DNA of 64,000 nucleotides from an uncultured Acidimicrobiales bacterium (GTDB taxonomy: Bacteria; Actinomycetota; Acidimicrobiia; Acidimicrobiales; SZUA-35), in contig CALIFY010000052.1 in assembly GCA_938021675.1 (NCBI GenBank), positions 1 to 64,000 of the forward strand, read 5' to 3'. The translations under genes and the position numbers were made by a program. The notes below the pieces were generated by a model. That model had not been told where the DNA came from and made no database searches. It was given only the letters and a program-made list of their open reading frames with translations. Of this stretch, positions 60,857 to 64,000 are shown piece after piece; the first letter of the stretch is position 1; every line of letters begins with the position of its first letter.

Positions 60857-62412
60857 TGGCCGATGCCTCGAACGGGGGCTCTCCGAAGCTCCGCCGCACC
60901 TGGGGTCAACGGCTCGTGATCGCCACCAATCTGGTGCTGATCGCCGTCAGCCTTGGCGTTGCTGCGCTTCTCGACTACGGCTACGGCCGAGCGGCGGCAA
61001 TAAACCGAGTGGCTCTCGACCGAAGCCTGACGGCTGTACCTGGCGATCTTGAGCCGGGGGAGCGGGTCCTCAACATCTTGCTGGTCGGTTCCGACAGCTC
61101 GGCGACCTTAGATGAGGACGACCCGATTCAAGTTGGCCGTCAGGGCGAGCGATTCGGCGATGTGATCATCATCGCCCATTTGGACGAGCGGTCGGGAGAC
61201 ATTGCCCTGTTGTCGTTGCCCCGAGATCTGTGGGTCACCGTGGCCGGTAACGACCGTCAGTCGAAAATTAATCGCGCCTTCGAAATCGGCGGTCCGGCGG
61301 TCCTCATCGAGACGATTGAGGACGAGTTCGATATTCCAATTCATCACTACGTGAACGTCGACTTTGCCGGGTTTCAAGGCCTCGTGTCGGCGGTGGGGTC
61401 GGTCGAGGTCTATTTCGAGACGCCAGCGCGGGATTGGAACGTCAACGCCCAACCCGAGCCGCGGAGCCAGACCGGATTCCTCATGGCCGAACCTGGGTGT
61501 CAATCGCTCGATCCGGAGCGGGCACTGGCCTACGTCAGGTCCCGCTACTACCAAACCCAAAATGATGCCGGAGAGTGGGTCACCGACCCGACGGCCGACC
61601 TCGGCCGAATTCGCCGCCAGCAAGATTTCCTTCGCCGGTTGATTCAGCGAGCGATCGCCATGGGAGCCCGCAACCCGTTCGTGTTGTCGGACTTGATCGA
61701 TACCGGTCTTGAGAACGTCGCCATCGACCAGCGTCTCACCCCGCAGATTCTGGTCGACGTCGGTGGCACTTACCGCTCGTTCGACCCAGACCAGCTGCAG
61801 ACCTACAGCTTTCCTGCCGCCGATAGTCGGGTTGGCGAGAGGCAGGTGCTCCAGCCCCTAGACCGTGAGGCGGCGCCGTTGATCAAGCTTTTCCAGGGGG
61901 CCCCGTTTGGCGATCCTTCTACGATTGGGGTGCGGGTGGTTTCTCTGCCCGACGATGAACTCGGCCGAAAGAGTTCTGAGGGTGTCGGCAGCCGATCCCG
62001 CTCGACGACGAGCCAGGTGTTCGATCCGTCGGCCATACTCCGCCAGGCCGGATTCGATCCTGAGGAGGTTGAGCGATCGGACCTGCCGGACGGGGTGACC
62101 GTGCAACATGGCCCAGACGGGCGGCATGCCGCCGAGGCGGTGGCTGAAACCATTCGGGCGGGAGCCGGTGGGGGTGGAGTCGAAATCGAGCAGGTCGGCG
62201 GCCTGTCCGGTCGGTCGATCGAGGTGGTGATTGGTAACCAAACGGTTGAGGAGCCCCAAGAGGCCCCGGCGGAGACGCCGGTCCCGGACCGGAATGACCA
62301 AACGACGGCTGCGCCAGACGAGACGGTGCCTCTGGCGACCGCTGAACCCGCTCCGGAGGTGGCTGCCCGCCCGTCCGTGCCAGCCGATGGCGCCGCTCAG
62401 TGTTCCAACTGA
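60856..62412 (+). CDS. LytR-CpsA-Psr (LCP) family cell-wall ligase
   Basis: 518 residues. Type II membrane anchor near residue 25 (LVIATNLVLIAVSLGVAALLDYG), LCP domain with LLVGSDSSATLDED, GERFGDVIIIAHLDERSGDIALLSLPRDLWV, and RALAYVRSRYYQTQNDAGEW. A C-terminal LytR_C domain (AAEAVAETIRAGAGGGGVEIEQV) and a Pro/Glu/Ala-rich tail follow. It attaches teichoic-acid-like or arabinogalactan-like polymers to peptidoglycan, consistent with the sugar-nucleotide genes that follow. Confidence 0.93.
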   Translation: MADASNGGSPKLRRTWGQRLVIATNLVLIAVSLGVAALLDYGYGRAAAINRVALDRSLTAVPGDLEPGERVLNILLVGSDSSATLDEDDPIQVGRQGERFGDVIIIAHLDERSGDIALLSLPRDLWVTVAGNDRQSKINRAFEIGGPAVLIETIEDEFDIPIHHYVNVDFAGFQGLVSAVGSVEVYFETPARDWNVNAQPEPRSQTGFLMAEPGCQSLDPERALAYVRSRYYQTQNDAGEWVTDPTADLGRIRRQQDFLRRLIQRAIAMGARNPFVLSDLIDTGLENVAIDQRLTPQILVDVGGTYRSFDPDQLQTYSFPAADSRVGERQVLQPLDREAAPLIKLFQGAPFGDPSTIGVRVVSLPDDELGRKSSEGVGSRSRSTTSQVFDPSAILRQAGFDPEEVERSDLPDGVTVQHGPDGRHAAEAVAETIRAGAGGGGVEIEQVGGLSGRSIEVVIGNQTVEEPQEAPAETPVPDRNDQTTAAPDETVPLATAEPAPEVAARPSVPADGAAQCSN

Positions 62413-62515
62413 GCCGATTCTCTCGTCGACGGAAACAATTTGACCTGTTCGCTCGGACGGCCGAAGACGATACGGTCGTGGGCGGGAAGGGCACCATTAA
62501 GTCTGAGGAGGACGT

Positions 62516-63811
62516 GTGGCTTCGATTGCAATAATCGGAACTGGCTATGTTGGTCTAACCACTGGAGCTTGTTTCTCACATCTCGGCCACGATGTGGTGT
62601 GCGCCGACATTGACGCCGACAAGGTTCGCCGTCTTTCCCAGGGCGAGATACCCATTGTGGAGAAGGGCCTCGACCGGTTGGTCGACGAAGGGCTTCGGTC
62701 CGGCAATCTCAGCTTTGTCGTTGGAGCGGCTGAAGCGTCGAAACAGGCCGAGTTTCACTATCTCTGTGTGCCGACCCCCCAAGGGACCGACGGCGCCGCC
62801 GATTTGAGTTACCTCGAGGCTGCGGCGGCCGAGATCGGCCCGGTAATTCCCGACGACAGCGTGGTTGTCAACAAGTCGACTGTCCCAGTCGGTTCCACCA
62901 GAGTGGTGGCCCGAGTCTTGGGCCGCTCCGATGTTGCGGTTGTGTCCAATCCCGAGTTTCTTCGGGAAGGTACCGCGGTTGCCGACTTCCTCCAGCCCGA
63001 CCGGGTCGTCATCGGGTCTCAAGACCAAGAAGCAGCGATCCGCGTCGCTGCGCTCTATTCGCGGATAGCGGCCCCCATTATGGTGACCGATCCGGTGTCG
63101 GCCGAGACGATCAAGTATGCGTCGAACGCGTTCCTGGCCTCGAAGCTGAGCTTTGTCAACGCGATGGCCACCCTGTGCGAGGCGGTAGGCGCCGACGTGA
63201 ACGACGTCGTGCTTGGGATGGGTTACGACTCACGTATCGGTCGGGAATTCCTTCGTCCTGGTCCAGGGTGGGGGGGAAGCTGCTTCCCGAAAGACACGAA
63301 AGCACTGGCCAAAATCGCCGAGGACGCCGGCTACAACTTCCGATTCCTCGATGAGGTGCTCCTCATCAACGACGAGCAATTCGATCGCACCGCTCAGAAG
63401 GTCATCGATTCGGTGGAAAGCAACTTGGTCGATACCCATGTGGCGGCGCTCGGCTTGACCTTCAAGGCCGGAACCGACGACCTCCGGGACTCGCCGGCCA
63501 TCGAGGTGCTCCAGCGTGTACGCGATGCCGGGATCCAGGTGAAAGCGTTCGACCCTGCAGTCTTGCCCGGCGAGAACCGGTTGGCCACGGTGCAGCCAGG
63601 ACTCGATATCGAGGTGGTGTCCGACCCGTACGCTGCTGCCGAGGGGGCCGCATCGTTGGTGATACTCACCGAATGGGACGAGTTCTCGTGGCTCGACTTC
63701 GACAAACTAGCGGAGATTATGACAGGTAAGAACATCGTTGACGCCCGGAACCTACTCGATCCTACGATTCCCCGGCGGCGCGGTTTCAACTACCGCGGCA
63801 TCGGTCGCTGA
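62516..63811 (+). CDS. ugd: UDP-glucose/GDP-mannose 6-dehydrogenase
   Basis: 431 residues, GTG start with GAGGAGGA upstream. Rossmann motif IGTGYVGLTTGACFSHLGH, PTPQGTDGAADLS, and the catalytic Cys256 in GGSCFPKDTKAL; the C-terminal block has LGLTFKAGTDDLRDSPAIEV. Oxidises UDP-glucose (or a related sugar nucleotide) to the uronate in two NAD-dependent steps. The next gene is an SDR enzyme that would use the product. Confidence 0.95.
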   Translation: MASIAIIGTGYVGLTTGACFSHLGHDVVCADIDADKVRRLSQGEIPIVEKGLDRLVDEGLRSGNLSFVVGAAEASKQAEFHYLCVPTPQGTDGAADLSYLEAAAAEIGPVIPDDSVVVNKSTVPVGSTRVVARVLGRSDVAVVSNPEFLREGTAVADFLQPDRVVIGSQDQEAAIRVAALYSRIAAPIMVTDPVSAETIKYASNAFLASKLSFVNAMATLCEAVGADVNDVVLGMGYDSRIGREFLRPGPGWGGSCFPKDTKALAKIAEDAGYNFRFLDEVLLINDEQFDRTAQKVIDSVESNLVDTHVAALGLTFKAGTDDLRDSPAIEVLQRVRDAGIQVKAFDPAVLPGENRLATVQPGLDIEVVSDPYAAAEGAASLVILTEWDEFSWLDFDKLAEIMTGKNIVDARNLLDPTIPRRRGFNYRGIGR

Positions 63812-63814
63812 TCG

Positions 63815-64000
63815 ATGGCAAGAGTCGTTGTTACCGGCGGAGCAGGATTTCTCGGTTCGCATTTGTGCGACCGCTTACTCGACCGGGGGGACGAGGTGGT
63901 GTGCCTCGACAACCTGGTCACCGGATTAAACGCCAACGTCGAACATCGTTTCGGTGAGCCTCGTTTTTCGTTTAGCCGCCAGGATGTGTCGAACCATATT
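63815..64000 (+). CDS. SDR sugar-nucleotide enzyme, 5' part only
   Basis: First 62 codons of a gene cut by the window end. [21 protein letters not shown] is an NAD-binding Rossmann start, followed by [15 protein letters not shown], as in UDP-glucuronate decarboxylases (UXS) and dTDP-glucose dehydratases. It starts 4 bases after ugd. UXS would convert the Ugd product UDP-glucuronate to UDP-xylose, a common pairing; the identification is tentative from this short segment. Confidence 0.8.
   Translation, partial: MARVVVTGGAGFLGSHLCDRLLDRGDEVVCLDNLVTGLNANVEHRFGEPRFSFSRQDVSNHI

Overview
High-GC (roughly 60 percent or more) actinobacterial chromosome. Several features point there: a DinB-type protein of the mycothiol-associated TIGR03086 family, an F420-type luciferase-like oxidoreductase, a PPOX-class flavin/F420 protein, a Septum_form lipoprotein, LytR-CpsA-Psr and L,D-transpeptidase wall enzymes, and a furA-katG pair. 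The style resembles Acidimicrobiia-like lineages, but that is an impression and not a measurement. About 58 protein genes are supported. No rRNA, tRNA, CRISPR array or insertion sequence was seen.

Region 1 (1-7.2 kb) is the most unusual. A prolyl-oligopeptidase gene is followed by a 21-codon gene with a perfect Shine-Dalgarno sequence. The peptide is Lys/Thr-rich and ends TTTPYVAS. A strong hairpin follows, then an NTPase-TPR protein, an MFS exporter and an EamA-type permease. This looks like a small peptide (RiPP or signal) locus in which a Pro-specific peptidase could release the four C-terminal residues.

Region 2 (7-18 kb) holds an Opp/Nik-type ABC importer: two permeases, a binding lipoprotein and a fused double ATPase. 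It is preceded by a 38-codon ORF and a palindrome. Further on are an MFS exporter, a nicotianamine-synthase-like enzyme and a divergent DtxR-family regulator. Together they resemble the staphylopine/pseudopaline (Cnt) type of metallophore system, but no opine dehydrogenase is visible. A TerB/DUF533 protein, an arylamine N-acetyltransferase and a DUF2690 secreted protein lie between.

Region 3 (18-34.6 kb) is rich in iron genes: a Fea1-like lipoprotein, an FbpAB ferric transporter without its ATPase, EfeO and EfeB, a HugZ-like heme-utilisation protein, a ferritin-like protein, Fur and KatG. Surface-sugar genes (flippase-GT2 fusion, GT-C membrane protein, SDR epimerase) are interspersed. Palindromic operator candidates precede several of these units.

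Region 4 (34.6-64 kb) is mostly ordinary: a LamG-domain surface protein, Ser/Thr kinase, DHA2 efflux pump, CoA-transferase, GH13 glucosidase, Gfo/Idh oxidoreductase, an Lrp regulator divergent from a single-domain HPPD-like enzyme, an AraC-GyrI regulator, an LLM oxidoreductase, two L,D-transpeptidases, a NiCoT nickel/cobalt permease with a His-rich loop, an aminotransferase-sulfotransferase pair, an enoyl-CoA hydratase, YceH, thiamine pyrophosphokinase, LCP, UDP-glucose dehydrogenase and the start of an SDR sugar-nucleotide enzyme that runs off the end.
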